A stretch of 64,000 bases of DNA from Delphinus delphis (taxonomy: Eukaryota; Chordata; Mammalia; Artiodactyla; Delphinidae): positions 103,950,957 through 104,014,956 of the forward strand of contig NC_082689.1 of assembly GCF_949987515.2 (NCBI RefSeq), read 5' to 3'. Positions within the stretch are counted from its first letter, which is position 1. Each line of letters opens with the position of its first letter. Made by a program: the position numbers and the translations under genes. Positions 1 to 13,900 of the stretch are shown here, piece by piece. The notes under the pieces were generated by a model, which did no database searches, was not told where the DNA came from, and saw only the letters and a list, made by a program, of their open reading frames with translations.

Positions 1-1289
1 CTAAACTTTTATTAATCCTACCAATTTACATGTAGATTATGTGGTGTTCTCTAGACAGAAAACCACCTGCAAATAAGACTTCAGTTTTCTCCCTTCAAAC
101 CCTACCCTTGATCACTTCATCTGCTGTCTTGGACACACAGCACAATGCTCAAGGGAAGCACGAGGTAGGCTTTGCTATCTTGAGCCACATGTAAAAAAAT
201 AATTCTGGAATTTCACAAACTATACTTCAACAAGTGAAGAAAACTCATTCCTAATTGCTAAGAATTTATCAAAAATGTTTCTGGAATGTTTTAATGCTTT
301 GCTTCCATCTTCTGAGATAAAGAGGATTATTCTCCTAAACGTACTGAGCTGCATCTATAAGGTTTGAAAGTATCAAACCTCCGCTGTCATGACTCACGCA
401 GTCACATACACAGAATGTCTGTATTGTACCTCATCTGATTCTGGTACCAAGGTCACAACAGCTACATGAAACCAGGGAGGGAAGCTTTCTCTCTTCCTGG
501 TCTCTGAGTTTATGTAAGACGGGAACTTTCCCATGCTTCACAACTTGCATGTATAGCTGTCTGAGCATGGTAGGGATTTTGGACATCTTTTCTATTTTAA
601 TTAAGTAATTAGCTTTTGGTGGGGGGATGGAGTTTTAGGTACTGATTCAAATTATTTAATGAGTAGTCTTAAAACTACTTGGGTTTTTTCTTCTTCTTGA
701 AGAAACAGGTTTTTTTCCCTAGAAGTTCGTCCAATTTGCTTTAAAATTGTTAACATAAAATTGTCATAGTTTTCTACTACCCTTTAAAGCTCTACTGATC
801 CACACTTATACCTGCTTTATCACTGCCAATTCTCAAACTGATCTTTCCAAAAGTTTGCCTATTTTATTAGTATTTTCAACGAATCACATTTTGTATTTCT
901 TAATCCTCTTTAAATCTCAGGATGGCAGGAAGAAAACTATGAGCAAATTCAAGAAAATGACAAATGGGGGAAAATTATTTGCAACTCATGTCATAAGGCG
1001 CTAATTTCCTTATCACATAAAAGATTCCTAGGTATCAATAATAAGTTCAACAGCAAGTGTGCTGGTAAATGTTTAGCAATTAGAGGGGAACTGTGGGGGG
1101 TGGGGCGGTTGGGGGAGTGTTCTGCTGACTTGTGGTGCTTTGCAATTCCCCGGTGTAAATATTCCCACCGTGGCCTCTTTGAGGCCATTGATATAATGTA
1201 AACCAGCTTATAAAATTCCTGAAAATCTAACAACTGGAATCGGATGAACTGGTTCAAGCCAGCTTCAACACACCACTGTCACATCCCAA

Positions 1290-2220
1290 TAAAGAATGGT
1301 CAAAGGCTAGGAATAGATATTTAACTGAAATAGAAATGGCCCCTAAATGTATGAAACAGTGTGCAGCCCCCCAGTAAGAAAAAAATATTAAAATGACATT
1401 AAGAATGCTATTCATCACCGACAAGATTGGCAAAAATCTTAAAAATCTGCTAACCTTCCGGCAGGTAGGCAAACCGGCACTCTCACTCATTCTTTGTGGG
1501 AGTTAAAATTAATACAGCCCCTATAGAGGGTTATTCGGCAACGTCTATCACAAATGTGTGCACTTTTTAACCCAACAATTCCACTTTGGGTAATTTAGCC
1601 TCCCAATATTCTTGTGTCCATGCAGAATGATGCACATAAAAGGTAATTCATGGAAGCACTGTTTGTAACAGCAAAACTCTGAAAACAATCCAAATGTCTA
1701 TCAATATGGGTTTGGTTGGTTCAAGTTAATCCACACAGGGGAATGTACAGCAGTATTAATGAGTGAAGAGGTTCTGCAACCTAACATGGAAGAATCTTAA
1801 GCTATAATTAAGTGAAAATAATGAAGATGCAGAAGAGTGTATGTAAATATGCTACCTTTTATGTTTTAAAAAAGGGAAAAGTATGATTTTCATATTCTTT
1901 CTTTTTTTTGTTTGTTTTCTTCCTGCTGCGCCACGCGGCTTGTGGAATCTTAGTTCCCTGACCAGCGATTGAACCCAGGCCCCTGGCAGTGAAAGCGTGG
2001 AGTCCTAACCACTGGACCACCAGGGAATTCCCTATATTACTTTTTATGCAAACAAACTATGGATAAAAATGAAACTAAAAGCAGTAACATACTGAGGTTG
2101 AAGGAAAGAGGTGATAACTAGATAAATGAAAGACAAAGATGAGGGGAAACTGCATACCTCTTTATATTTTCTGAGTTTGGAACTATGTTAATGTATTAGT
2201 TATTCAAAATTTGTGTTTTT
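1290..2220 (+). repeat. Old L1 (L1M-like) fragment, split by a SINE
   Basis: The sequence resembles the 3' half of an ancient L1 ORF2 and its tail: 'cacaggggaatgtacagcag', 'catggaagaatcttaagcta', then a purine-rich 3' region after 2033. It is broken by a minus-strand SINE at 1899-2032. Heavily diverged, with no intact frame. Confidence 0.5.
1899..2032 (-). mobile_element. CHR-1-like SINE (tRNA-derived), old copy
   Basis: In plus orientation a T-rich tail is followed by 'ccacgcggcttgtggaatct' and ends 'ccactggaccaccagggaat', so the element reads on the minus strand. The 'gggaattcc' head marks the older CHR type rather than the 'cttccctggtggcgcagtgg' type. No clear target duplication. Confidence 0.75.
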
Positions 2221-2239
2221 ATATACCACCCACTATAAA

Positions 2240-3150
2240 TATTAATTTGCAAATACTTTTTTGTGTATCTTGAGGCTGTTTTTATTAGATCCATAAAAAT
2301 TTAGGTCTATTGCACCTTACTGGCTTATTGACTCTTTTATTACATAGAAGTCCTCTTTTTGCCTTTTTTGGGTCTGTTATTAATAAACCTTCAACAGCTT
2401 TCTTTTACTATGAATTTCTCATCCTTTGTCTTTTACTCTATCTGTAGCCTTAAAGGCTTAATCTCTTTAAGTATCATATTGCTAGGTCTTTTTTAAAAGT
2501 TTAAGTCTAATAATCTTTCTATTTTAACTGCAAAGTTCAGTTCATTTGAGCTTGTTCTTACCACTTATAAGCATGCTTTTTTTGTCCTGATTTCTCATTT
2601 TCCTTTTGTCTTTGTTTCCTCCTTTTGTCTTAATTTTTTTCAAGATATGCTTTGCTATCTCTAAGGTAACAGTCTTACAGATTAAAATATTAATATTAAA
2701 AGCACAACTTCTAGACCCCTTTCTTAAACTTTTTATTCTGAGATAATTGTAGACTCAGATTTGACTGTAAGATATAATACACAGAGATCCTGTGTGCTCT
2801 TTACCCAGTTTCGCTCAATGGTAACATCTTACAAAACTATTGTAGAAAGTCAGAAACAGGACATGGACATTGACATGCTCCATCGATCTGATTCCAGGGT
2901 CCCCAGTTGTATTTAAACTCTGGCTTTCCTTTGTGGGTAGTCTCTTCTTCCCTCTGGCTATTTGTAATATATATATTTTTTTAATTTCTGGTGATCTGCA
3001 GTTTCGTTATGATGTGTTTCACTGTGAATTTTCTTTTTGTCTTGGCTGGGATGTACCAGGTTTTCTGCATCTGCGGTTCAGTGTCCTTCAACAATCGTGA
3101 AGATTCCCAACCACGACCTCTTCAAATACTGTCTCCGCCCCAGTCTCTCT
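2240..3150 (-). repeat. L1-derived sequence (old L1M, antisense)
   Basis: 'ctttacccagtttcgctcaa' and 'tggtaacatcttacaaaact' match the reverse complement of old L1 3' sequence. The T-rich part at 2260-2700 resembles antisense L1 as well. Boundaries are approximate. Confidence 0.45.
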
Positions 3151-6100
3151 CCTTAAAACTCAATTAGATAGGTTGAATTTCTTCACTGCTTCCCGTGGGA
3201 CGTAACACCTCATCCTGTTTTCTAACTCCGTCCCTTCTGCACATAACTCTGGACGATGTTTTCTTACCTTGAATTCGTGAGTTCACTCTTCAGTTTCATT
3301 GGTTCTGCAGCTCAATTTACCCATCGAGTTTTAAATTTTAATAACTTATTATATTTTCATTTCTAGAGGATTCATTTGTTCTTTTTCAAAGCCTGCTTGG
3401 TCATTCTTTATAGTTCCTTACTCCCCTGCTTGTCTTTCTCAATTTTTCTTTTTATTTCTTTAAATATTAAGACAACAAAATGGTTTATTTTCTTGGAACT
3501 TTATGGGAATTCTTTAAGACCTAGATTGAAGGTGAGTTCTTCCAATGAGGACCTATGTTTGCTTCTTCTAGCGTCCTGTGGATACAAGCAATCCACAGCC
3601 ACTTTAACATGATTTACCTGCTTGGGTTTCTCAGACCACAAAGGTAGCATGAATTCTGACCAGAAAGCTGCACGAAGGCCCAGTTTATGGCTGCAACTTC
3701 TCAGGGAAGATGACGTTCCCTGCTCCACCCAGTACTTAAGATTAAAATGGGCAGACTCCCTCTTGTCCTCTTCTCTTCAGTAGAGTCAACCTCTTGTTCA
3801 CCAGTGAGGACGCAGTGACTTCCTGTCACTCCACGTCCTGAGCAAATGCCCCAGGTCTCCAGGATTCAGCCGAAAACCTCAGGATGCAAACCAGCTCTGG
3901 CCCTCACTTCCTAGGGTTTCTGCTTTTGCTTAAGTCTGCAGATGAGTGGCTTTACTACGTCTATTCCAGAGGGGTGCTCTGTTCTCAATTGGGAGGATCA
4001 CTCAGACTACTAAACTCTACATGCTGCTAAAAATACAAGTTTCTCATTTCCTTTAAACATTTAAATATAGCAATTTCATATTACATAAAAGACCCTCAAG
4101 TCCTGAAGGATTAATTATGTTTTTATTCTTTCTCTCGGCTGTTTCTCACCATGGATGTAATTTTGGACTATGAGCTCGTATTTGCCAGAGTTTAATCTGT
4201 GGGGACCTTGAGAAACCAGATTTGACAGTGGCCTCCTCTGTAGAAGTTCACTGTCTTTCCCGTGGAGGCTGTAAACGCAGACCACTTATTCATCAGTTTG
4301 GGGTTTCCCAGATACCACAGATAACAAAAACTGAAAGCACAACTTGTGTGAGAAGAGAGTTTAGTTACAAATTAGGGGAGGCTGGTTTTCCTTTGCCTGG
4401 GACCAAGTCAAGAGAGAGATCATGTCGATTTGATGTCTTCAAAGGTTTTTCTCCCCAAGCCCACCTTTTCATGGGTATACAGCACTTTTACAAGCCGGCT
4501 GAGTGCCAACTCTTAACTCTCACCTAGGGACTTAACATGAGCAACCTCAGAGCACCCTTAAAATCCGTTTTGGGGAGTTTAAAGGGCCTCTGTTGTATTG
4601 TACTCAGATGTATACTTCCCTTATTGGAAGAGGTATGGTTTGGTTTAGTCATCCTATTAATTTGGCAATATTACTGCAAGTGCCTGTATATGTTTTAAAG
4701 ACATGATATAAAATACTCTGTGGTCTTTAGGAAAAAGAAAGCCTGCTCAATAAATGCAACAAACAGTAAAAATATACTTCAGTTCTACCCTATGACCTGT
4801 TAATGACCGGGTTTTGACAGGCACAGAAAGAAGATGTGGAAAAGGAAAAAAAGTCAGCGTTAAGTCAAAGACATGGAAATGGGGTATTAGGGAATGCTAC
4901 AGCAGAAAAAAAATTCTGGAGGGAGAGACAAGAGGCGCATCAACAAACACACACATCCAGAGAAAAGCAGACCCAGAGGACAACAGACCTGTAAGAGCAG
5001 TGCAGCCCTTGACTTTTGTGGAATAAAGACAGAACATCCGTATCTCGTGGCCCGTTAATAACAGCCAGTCACACTGCCATTCTTCTAGAAAAGCCCTCAG
5101 GACTGGAAACTAAACCTGTGAACTGGTTTAACCTGGAAGCACGGTTTTCCTACGTCCAGTTTAGCCTAAGACAGTTATACATCATTCGACAGCCTCTCCC
5201 CACTCGGGTCTTTGTCTCCATTTTGAGGCGTGAGAATGAAAAGGTCTCCAGGTAAATCTCACTCTCCAGTTGGGACGTTTGGGTCCAGGAACCTGCTTCT
5301 ACACCCACTGTCTGGGGCACAAAAAGCCCAACCTCTCGAGTCGCACGTGGCATTTTTGAAAGAAACAAAATTTGCAAAGTTGATCACCTGTAAATTTTGC
5401 TACCTACAGGTACCGCCCGCCGCTCCGTAACTTCACTCATATTTTTTAAAGATAAAAGTAAAAGAAGTTTATAACTTTTATTTTTTTATACATACATATT
5501 TTTTCATTGTGTAAAAAGGCCAACTTCTTAAAATTCAGAGCTCTTCGACAGACATATGGCAATACCAAATGTTTTATTTCCCAGTAAAAGAGAACTAAAT
5601 CTAAGTTCCTTTTCCGGAAGAGCAGACAAGGCTACATAGTTTTTATTGTGTAACCTTAATTAAAATCACCAGTAGTTAAGCATGGCCTTTGACTACACTT
5701 AGTAACATACGATTACCTACGCTCTGAACCCATCACTAAGTTGTTGGTACCAACAGGTCACTGAAGTATTTTAACTCTTCATTTAAAATTATTTATTTGG
5801 GGGAAAAAAACACGAATAATACATTTCCTAAACCCAGCAGCTAAATTTAAAAGAAAAAAAAAAGCATGAGATGAGAAGATGCAAGTCATTCGTTTCCACA
5901 CAACTGGAGTATCTGCAGCCACCCCTGGTACCCGCAGAGACTGGCTGGTTCCAGGGCCGGCCGGGGATGCTCGAGGCCACAGATGCTCGAGTCCCACAGC
6001 TGCCCTGCACAGACTGTGCAGTTCTGTAAGTTTACTGACAACAATCCGCCTATAGTGGGCCCACACGCTTCAAACCCATGTTGCTCAAGGGTCCAGGGTA

Positions 6101-9100
6101 ATCATAATAAACTCTCTCACGAGCAGCGTAACAGACGCTATCAATGCTTCCTTTTCCAAATCCCCCAAATCACTGAACATAATAACACACTGAAAGATAA
6201 CCTGGAAATAAACTTTCGTCCAAAAGTTGAGCTTTGAGTCCTTCACAAAAAATATTTATCTGATTAGTCATAAACATTAGAGTGGCTACTTGGTATGTGA
6301 GATAGGTAACTCCCGAAGACTATTTGTTTTTCTCAATTACGATAATAAGGGAGTGGCCAGGTTTCAAATGTATTGCCTGAATTCTGAATTTAGAGCATCC
6401 AACCACTGATTCAAAGTCATATCTTTGCCTCGTGATGCAAGTGCCTAGCGCTTGCCTCAGGAGCTAGATAGTAAAATATTCAACAGACTTTATTAACAAA
6501 TCTTCAAAAGGCCCATAATGATCCCTAAAATTCAGACAGAGAACTCATGACAAGATGCTAAGTGATACTCGCTGCATGTGTAGCTTTTCTAAGCAGGCCT
6601 GCTAAGTTTCAGAGCTGAAACAAACAGAAATGACGGCCTAGAGGGGCTCCAGTTCACAGGCCTCCCGGGGCCTCTGTATTCTGTCTTGTCATCACACAAG
6701 GCTGGAGGCTCTGAGCGGCCAGTTCTGTGATGGCCTGGATGGCCCTGGGACTGAGGCCAAGGCGCACGGGGCTGCCCCGATAAGGTTCTCTTCTGGCTGA
6801 TTCTGAACTCTATACGATTAAGGGCCCACAGATCAACCTCCACTTTCCTACAAGAAGGAGAACCAGAAAGAGACTTCTCATCCTCAACCTCCTGCACAAT
6901 AACTAAGTAAGCAACCTTCTGATCTTGCTCTGGACAGGTAAAAGAAAACTCACAGAAAGAAGAAAAAAAAAAAAGTTCAAAATCCCCACTGCTGCATGGA
7001 ATCACAGGCTGATTTTGATTGTGCTATATAGGTATACGAAATCAAGCAGGGCATTCTGCAAAACATGTATAACTTCCCACATCACTTCTTCACTTTTCAT
7101 CTGATGAGACGAAATACATGATTGTATTCCGCCCTCCACTCCGCATCCGTCTAGGCTGAGGAAATACTTAGGATGGTTTCTTGGGGAAGGAGAAATATAA
7201 AATGACTCATATCAATGAAAAAAATGAAGAAAATCACACCCAGCCTCAGTCTCCTATCACAAATGACGCCCTCGTCGTGACATGGGCCTTCTGTCCATTT
7301 TTCATTTTGGAAACTTTTCATTTCAAAAACTTATCCGACCCCAAGAACCACCAGCGGGGCTTGGTGAATGTTCAGAGTCCCTGCTCCTTCCAAAGCTAGT
7401 CAGCATTTTCGGGGGGCAGGGCCTAGGACTCTGCCCCTGCAGCAAGCACCCCGGTGATTTTTACAATGAGATGAGTTTGAAGAACACTGATCTTTTTTTT
7501 TTTTTAAACACAGAAAAGAACACTGATCTTGAGACTATGCTCGTCTTTTTTAAAAGTTCCGTTCCGATTTTTCCTTTGCGAGTCCCTCAGGAAGTAGTGC
7601 ACATCTCGAGATAAAACCCAGTCTACTCTGCTGGCTGGCCTTTTAGAGTGGCTAAATAATACAGGAAAGTTATCTAGCAGTTCCTAATTGTTAAATCATC
7701 CTGAGGGTTCACGGGTCTAAGCCATTCCCTTAAGCAGACGAGGTTAACTCTAAATTTCAATTATTTGAAACATCGTGCTTACTATCTAGAGACTTTGCAA
7801 GGTCGATCTTGTCTAGCATGTTCTAATCAAAGACCTGTACCAATGAGAACAGCTCCATCTAAAATTCAAAAGGATGAAACATCAGAAAGAGCCTCTTGAG
7901 AATCAGACAAAAAGAAAACAAAGTGGACGTGGGTTTGTGTATTTCTTCCACCAGCTATATCCCTGTGTGTCACAGAGGACGAGGCTGCTGAGTGGATGAA
8001 CCAAGGTATATGAATGAATGGGGTGTGCGTCAGTGAGACAAACAGAAATGGTATCACACAATTCAGCAGTTTTAGGGGAGAGGAAACAATTTTTTTCACG
8101 TCTAGAAATTACCTGCTGGAAAACCTTCACCAGCCTTGAACCTGAATTGACGATGGACACTTAAATTTATGTTTAAAAGAGGAAAGGCAAATCCTGAGAG
8201 GCCCACAAAAGCACAAAGTGAGGAGGACGAAACGGAAGCTGAGGTGGTGCTTCAGGGGTGACAGCAGCTGGGACCCACGAGGTCACGTGACCCCCCTCCC
8301 AGTGTGGGCTCAGAGCGACGCCACGTACAGCACACTCAGGGCCCAAATTCACAAGCACAACGACCACACAAGAAAGGAGAGGAGAGCTCAGGTTGGGGGA
8401 AGGCAAAACCCAGTGGAAACAGGATGAAGAAGAGTGGAGGGATGCACGTGCAACGTGTCATGCAGGGACCCCGGGGAGGGCGAGGGCGCCAGGCAACACT
8501 CGTGGGGACAGAGGACCAGTGAGAGGGAGACACAGCTCGGCCACAGAGACAAACTGCTTACCCTCCGCTTTGGTGGCAGTGCCATCTTTAAGCAAATTAA
8601 AAAACAAGGGAAGGGACAACAGGGAACAGTTAGTCGCATCAAAAAAATTAAAAAGCAAAATGTTATTATTGGCTACTAAAGAAGCAAAAGTACAGTTTAA
8701 AATAAAATTAAAAGGGAAACAAGTTCAACAGCAAAGCAGAGTCGGAAGCAAGTAAGTGGTGCACCTTCTACCGAAACCAGCTTAGGACAATGTGCTTCTG
8801 CCTGCAGAAGACAAAACACGAAAGGGCAGCCCAGGGTCGCGCCTCAGCTGACAGACTGACTGTGTTTCTGATGTGGCCCAACCTCATCCTCTGAAGAGTC
8901 CCCTGTTTTTTGGAACAAAGCACCAGCAGAATAAGGGGGGCGGGAACTAAAGGACACCCCAAGGACAGAGGCAGTCAGTGAGCAGCTCCGAGAAGCTGGC
9001 TACAGCAAGGCCTGTCCCAGCCACACAGCGAGCAGCAAGACCGTCCAGCTCGGTACCTGAGTCAGGGCCTAGGGGCTCCGTGTCTCCCCTCACGCGTCTG

Positions 9101-10735
9101 GGCTCTAGAAATTTGGAAAAGGATCATGAGCTTTAACGCTACACTCCTCACAGACGTAACGTGTCAACCTCGGTAGTACTTGTAACTGCTCCTCCGAAGG
9201 GTTATGTTATATCTGGGGGCTGATTTTTTTGGTTCTTGCTGACTTGGACATCAGGAAAGCAGAGGTCGAGCTCTCAGGAAATGCTGGGAGAATGGGGAAT
9301 ACTCCAGTCTTGTCATTCGAAGAGGTAACACTGGGCTGAAAATTTACCATCAGCGCTTCTAAAAGGTCATTTCTGTGTCATCAGACCAGAAGACCCAAGT
9401 GCCTTGACTAGCGCCAAGCGGAGTCCACAGGGTCCGTATTAAAATAGCTCAATCATGCACCGAAAAACAAGGACTGCTGTAACTTTACTCAGGTTTTCAA
9501 GCAATGAAACAAACACTGACTACAGATTCTCAAGGTGGATCAGACGGAACTAAAATGAACAGAAAGCCTTCCCACCTGACTTCTCTCTTGGTAAGCACAC
9601 ACCAACATGGGATCCTAAACACGCCTACGTAACCTTGTAAGAGTTAAATAAACCAGAGAAAAGGAGAGCCCTTACTGGGCATCTTCCCAATCTCAATGAG
9701 GCATTTCTGTAGAGAAAACAAGACCGACTTAACAATGTCCCACAATATACACCTTACCTTTTAAACTAATATCGTTCCTATCACGACCGCAGTTCCCTTC
9801 GCCGTACAGGATAATGGTTGACAAAGGACTTTTATATAATGTCACCTGTCCCTACCCCGTGTCTGAATTAGGTGGCTATTATTACAACTCATTTATGGGT
9901 AGAGGAAACACAGCCTGGTCAGGGTCACTGAGCGACTCAAGGTCGGGCCTGGTAACCTCCTCTCGGTGTTCTCTCGCTCTGCTTCCATGCTTTCAGAATA
10001 TTAGCTGTAGGACTGATTTTGGAATTAGTCTGTAAACCGCACAAGTAATAAGTCTCGATGTTTCATGAAGCTTGAATTGTATTCGTTTCCTTAAGATCCA
10101 AAATAAAATGGATCCAGCGAGGTCTCCAGACTTTGGCTTTGAACAACGCTGCTTTCACAAAAACAAACTCAAACTATCAGCCTTACCCCCAGTAGATGTG
10201 CAGCGTCTGCTGAAAAACTGACCTAGCATTCTGTCAGATATTCCTTTGAAAATAACCTTTTTATTCTTCCGGGCTTTCATCGGAGTAGGTACCCGCTCCT
10301 CCCAAGGTGACACAGGGAAGGAAGACACCCTTCTGTACAACAGGCGATGCTGGTTGCTGAGTCCCTCCTGCTCCTCCGGAGCGCCCCCCCCCCACACTTC
10401 AGGCTCTCCACCCAGGTCAGGAGGGGAGGAAACCCAGCCCTGGCCACACAGGAGGAGTCTGGGCAGCTGGGAAGGGGCACAGGGTGCTGAGGCACGCGTC
10501 CCCGACCAGGGTGACGCCCCAGAAGCAGGGACACCCACCAAAGGGTGGTTGCAAACCAGTGGCCAGCACAGAGGTCAGCGCGCAGGTCAGCGCCCAGACG
10601 CACGTACTCTGAAAGGTCAGCCCTGCAACCGCCTCAACTCCGGTTCCCGGTAATTTGCTACACGGATGGATTGGAACAGAGGTTAAGGGTCATCTCGAAC
10701 GGCAGACTCGGGGGCAGGGTCGCAGGGCTGGTTAC

Positions 10736-10906
10736 CTAAGGAGGCGTACGAGCCCGGAGGCAAGGCCGCTGCGGAGCTGAAGGGCGCTGCACCGGGAGCC
10801 GAGGGGACCTTGGATTTGGCGCTGGCGGCTGCGTTCACGTCTATGTCGCTTCGAGAGCGCTGCAGGGACCCCGTGGTGGACACGGATTTGCTGCTGACTG
10901 TGGAAG
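10736..10906 (-). CDS. CLASP1: CLASP1 exon, Ser/Arg-rich linker (171 bp)
   Basis: Encodes [20 protein letters not shown], then [20 protein letters not shown], then [16 protein letters not shown], with Ala and Gly codons split at the ends. The [15 protein letters not shown] block is the family signature of this linker. The acceptor is ccgcag and the donor gtaacc, weaker than the others. The segment after SAKSKV is richer in Ala/Pro than the ortholog I remember. This is the most 3' exon in the window; the SxIP-containing exons must lie below base 1. Confidence 0.95.
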
Positions 10907-13900
10907 CTGCGGGGGGAGGAGGGAACCTCAGCAACGACGGTAAGGGCCACGTGAGAATGTTAGACCTGTATCGCTGACGCGTGCCCTGCTTCTCCTGAGA
11001 ACAGGAGTCAAGCTCTGACAAAGGCTGGAGCACACAGCGCCGGCCGACAGTGTCCCCTGCTCGCCGGACACAGCTCAGCCGATGCTGCAGGAAGTGACAA
11101 GTGGCCGCAGCTCCGCAAGCCCCCGTCATCAGAGACCATAAACCCCACAGAAATGGACCACGTTTCCAGTTCACGTGAGCAGCGAAGTAATGAAAACTCG
11201 ATCATGTCTCGCCAGGGTGGCAGGAAGGCGCACCCCGAGCTGGACGCTCCCCCTCTCGGGAACGTCCCCTCCTGTCCTCCCACAGCCGTCAGCTGCCTGC
11301 TGCTCGGAACATCCCGAGCGGCCCCCGCTCCCCCGGCAAGTGCGCAGAGCACAGAGGCGCCCCCCGCGGCAGCTCTGTGCGCGAGGACAGGTCTGCTGGC
11401 CTGGTGGGAGCACGGGGCACGGCGGGCCCTCCGCAGACCCTTCCAGCCACTGCTCAGCCCGCCCCAGGCTCAGGGCCTCCCCCGCGGCGCCCACCTTACC
11501 TCTGGAGGTGGCACTGCCAGTAGGGCTTCTCTTGGCGGAGAGCGGCCGACTGGAAATAAAGGGACACGTCTGTCTATTATCAAAGGTGCACTGTATCTGC
11601 ATTGATACAAATACAATCTACAGCGGGAGAATATGATAATAAAGAACGGCTTCAGGCTTCCCAGAATTCTACAGGTACCTTGGACCACAACCTTACAAAC
11701 CCCCGATTTCGGAAAAGCTTTAGCATTATATTTTGGACTATCTTTCAAACACACGGAGGGAAGTCTTAAACAGCAACAGGGGTCAGAGGTACTGAGAGAA
11801 GATGGCAGCACGTTCAGTCCCAGGGTTTGAAGGCCCTCCCTTTCCAGAGCTGTCTCCAAGGTAACGCTTCTACTGTCTTAGAAGACACCCTGAACAACTC
11901 GCTTGTGTTACTCCAAAACTGCGTTCCAGGACTGCCATGTAAATTTAAGCACAAACTACCTGCCTCAGGGACCAGGGCCAGGGGCCAGGCCACTCGCTTC
12001 TCACCATCCCCACAGCATCTTCCCCAGCACCAGCCTCCACCTGAATTAAGGGCGAATGGTAACGGCACGCAGACGGACAAAAGCACAGGGAGCGTCTGCG
12101 TGCTCGTGCAGCCCATTCTTCACAGCCGGGCCCTTACTTGAGACTCTCCTGCGAGCTGGAGGATGAGCGGTCCGACTGGGGCAGCGACACCACGCTGTCC
12201 GAGCTCTTCAGGTGGCTTTGCAGAGCCCTCTGGTAGGAGGGCTCCAGAGTGTGGTACAGGTGTTCCGCTTCTCTGCTGAAGTGACTGTGGAAACCCCAGT
12301 AACACCTGGAAAACACGCAGCCTCCTGTCAACGGGTATGCACCCGGGACGCTGTCAGGGAGGGACCCCCCCCCCCGCCCCCCACCGCCAGCTCCTGCGAC
12401 CGGCGGCAGCTGCGGCCTGGGGAAGCGTGGGAACCGCGGAGGTCTGGTGGATCCTCACTCCCAGCTCCCATCCTTGGTGACTCCGGCCCAGCTGTCTGAC
12501 TCTCAGTCGCATTAATGAAATGGATAAAATGGAAATTAAAGAGCCTGACTCGCAAGACTGGGAGCCTCAGGGAAGATGGAGCCGAACCAACGAGAACGAC
12601 ACCCAGAACGCGAGGGGAACTCGGTCATGGACGCTTTTATAAATGCAATGTGACGCTCCCTGGTTCCAAGTACTTAAAACGGCTTTAGGTAACGAGAACA
12701 AAAGAAAACCAGGACGAGGCTCACAGCTACTTGAAACCTGTACTGTGTTACGATCAAAGGACAAGAAAAAACTGGGGTGGAGGCACCAAATACAAGATGA
12801 GGGTGAAGAGCAGCGTACGCAGACCGTTCACAAATCCGCTCCTCCTAGTTTTTACTTTTCAGCCACGGCTTGTCAGGTCCCTTCTTTTGGTAGGAACTTC
12901 CCAGCACGAGATTGCAGTGAGCACTTGAGGGTCAAGCGGGAGTCCTCCACACACTCTGAAACCAGGGAACTACGGCTTAACTGAGAGAGCAGTCGGAGCA
13001 GGAAGTGCGAGGTCAGGGTGTGCTCGTGCAGCCGAGCAAGTCCGCAGTGTTCCAGGACGTAAGGACTGGCTTTAACCCGTGTCAATTAGAAGAGCCGGTC
13101 GACTACGAAAGCGCAGAGAAACAGCCACAGGGCAAAACGGGAAGCTCTTTTTCTCTCTGAGCTGCCCGAGAGGGAGGACATCTTGGCGTCAAGCTTCAGC
13201 TACTTACGGTCACGATGGCAGCTTCACCCGCAGGATGGCGCTGCACGTGGAGACCCAGCCTCACGACCGCAGCATAACCAGTCCTGACGGCCAGACGGCC
13301 CCAAATGCGAGCGGGGACAGAGAGCTGTGGTCTGCGATCAGCCCCCCTCCCTCCTGGGGGGCTCACTGCCCCGGCACGCCACCCCGCCGATGCCTGCAGA
13401 ACTGTGATCCCAGGGAAAGGATCTCCGTGAGCGGGATTCTTCACGGCAAGTCAACAAGCCACTGGGACCCACAGAGCTTAGCGAGTGAGAGACAACACGG
13501 GCACGCAGACAAGTGCTTTGCCGGCTCACGCAGCAATTTCTCATACATTTAAAAACGGGCTTTCTGTGTCTACCTCAGTCCACTTTATGTTCAAATAGTA
13601 CCAGCCTTTCAGGCCTGGACACTCAACTCAACAACCCTCGAAACAGAAAACTAGAGAGATATTTTGAAATGGCCTTTTGGGTCATATTTAAAGGTCCTGA
13701 TTAACAAAACATGTCCATGTGACTTAATAAGCTTTCATGAGGCGATCTGGACAGGACACCTGAAACATGAAAGTAGTGAATCGGGAGAGTGGTGTTCAGC
13801 CAACACTTACTTTCTGGCTTCTATCCGTGCTTCCGAATCAGCGTCATGTATTCCCTTCTTTATTGTTTCCGCTAATACTGATATGTGTCTGGATGTTTGG

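Larger units (their letters stand above)
1..10735 (-). other. CLASP1: CLASP1 intron (3' part lies outside the window)
   Basis: No further CLASP1 exon was found by eye, in particular none encoding the RIRTRRQSSGSA-type segment expected next. Recognisable contents are an interrupted old L1 at 1290-2220 with a SINE, and L1-like sequence at 2240-3150. At 7480-7530 there is a short duplicated target flanking a T run. The remaining stretches (1-1290, 3150-7480 and 7530-10735) show no gene, RNA or repeat family I can name. GC content rises from about 10.2 kb. Confidence 0.8.
10907..13810 (-). other. CLASP1: CLASP1 introns, GC-rich block
   Basis: Three introns (10907-11499, 11550-12137 and 12306-13810) are unusually GC- and CpG-rich for intron sequence. 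They contain a run of Cs at about 12365-12382. No SINE or L1 was recognised. Several long open frames here are only a by-product of GC richness. Confidence 0.75.

Noticed and set aside
1..10735. The next CLASP1 exon downstream of 10736
   Set aside because: No segment encoding the expected RIRTRR-type sequence with proper splice sites could be found by eye; the intron seems to run past base 1.
10683..11174. 163-codon open frame on the minus strand
   Set aside because: It is the CLASP1 exon 10736-10906 read through into both flanking introns. The clear acceptor and donor show only the middle is coding.
11153..11636. Overlapping open frames of 143-153 codons on both strands
   Set aside because: GC-rich sequence with few stop codons. 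They overlap the small CLASP1 exon in wrong frames and have no recognisable domain.
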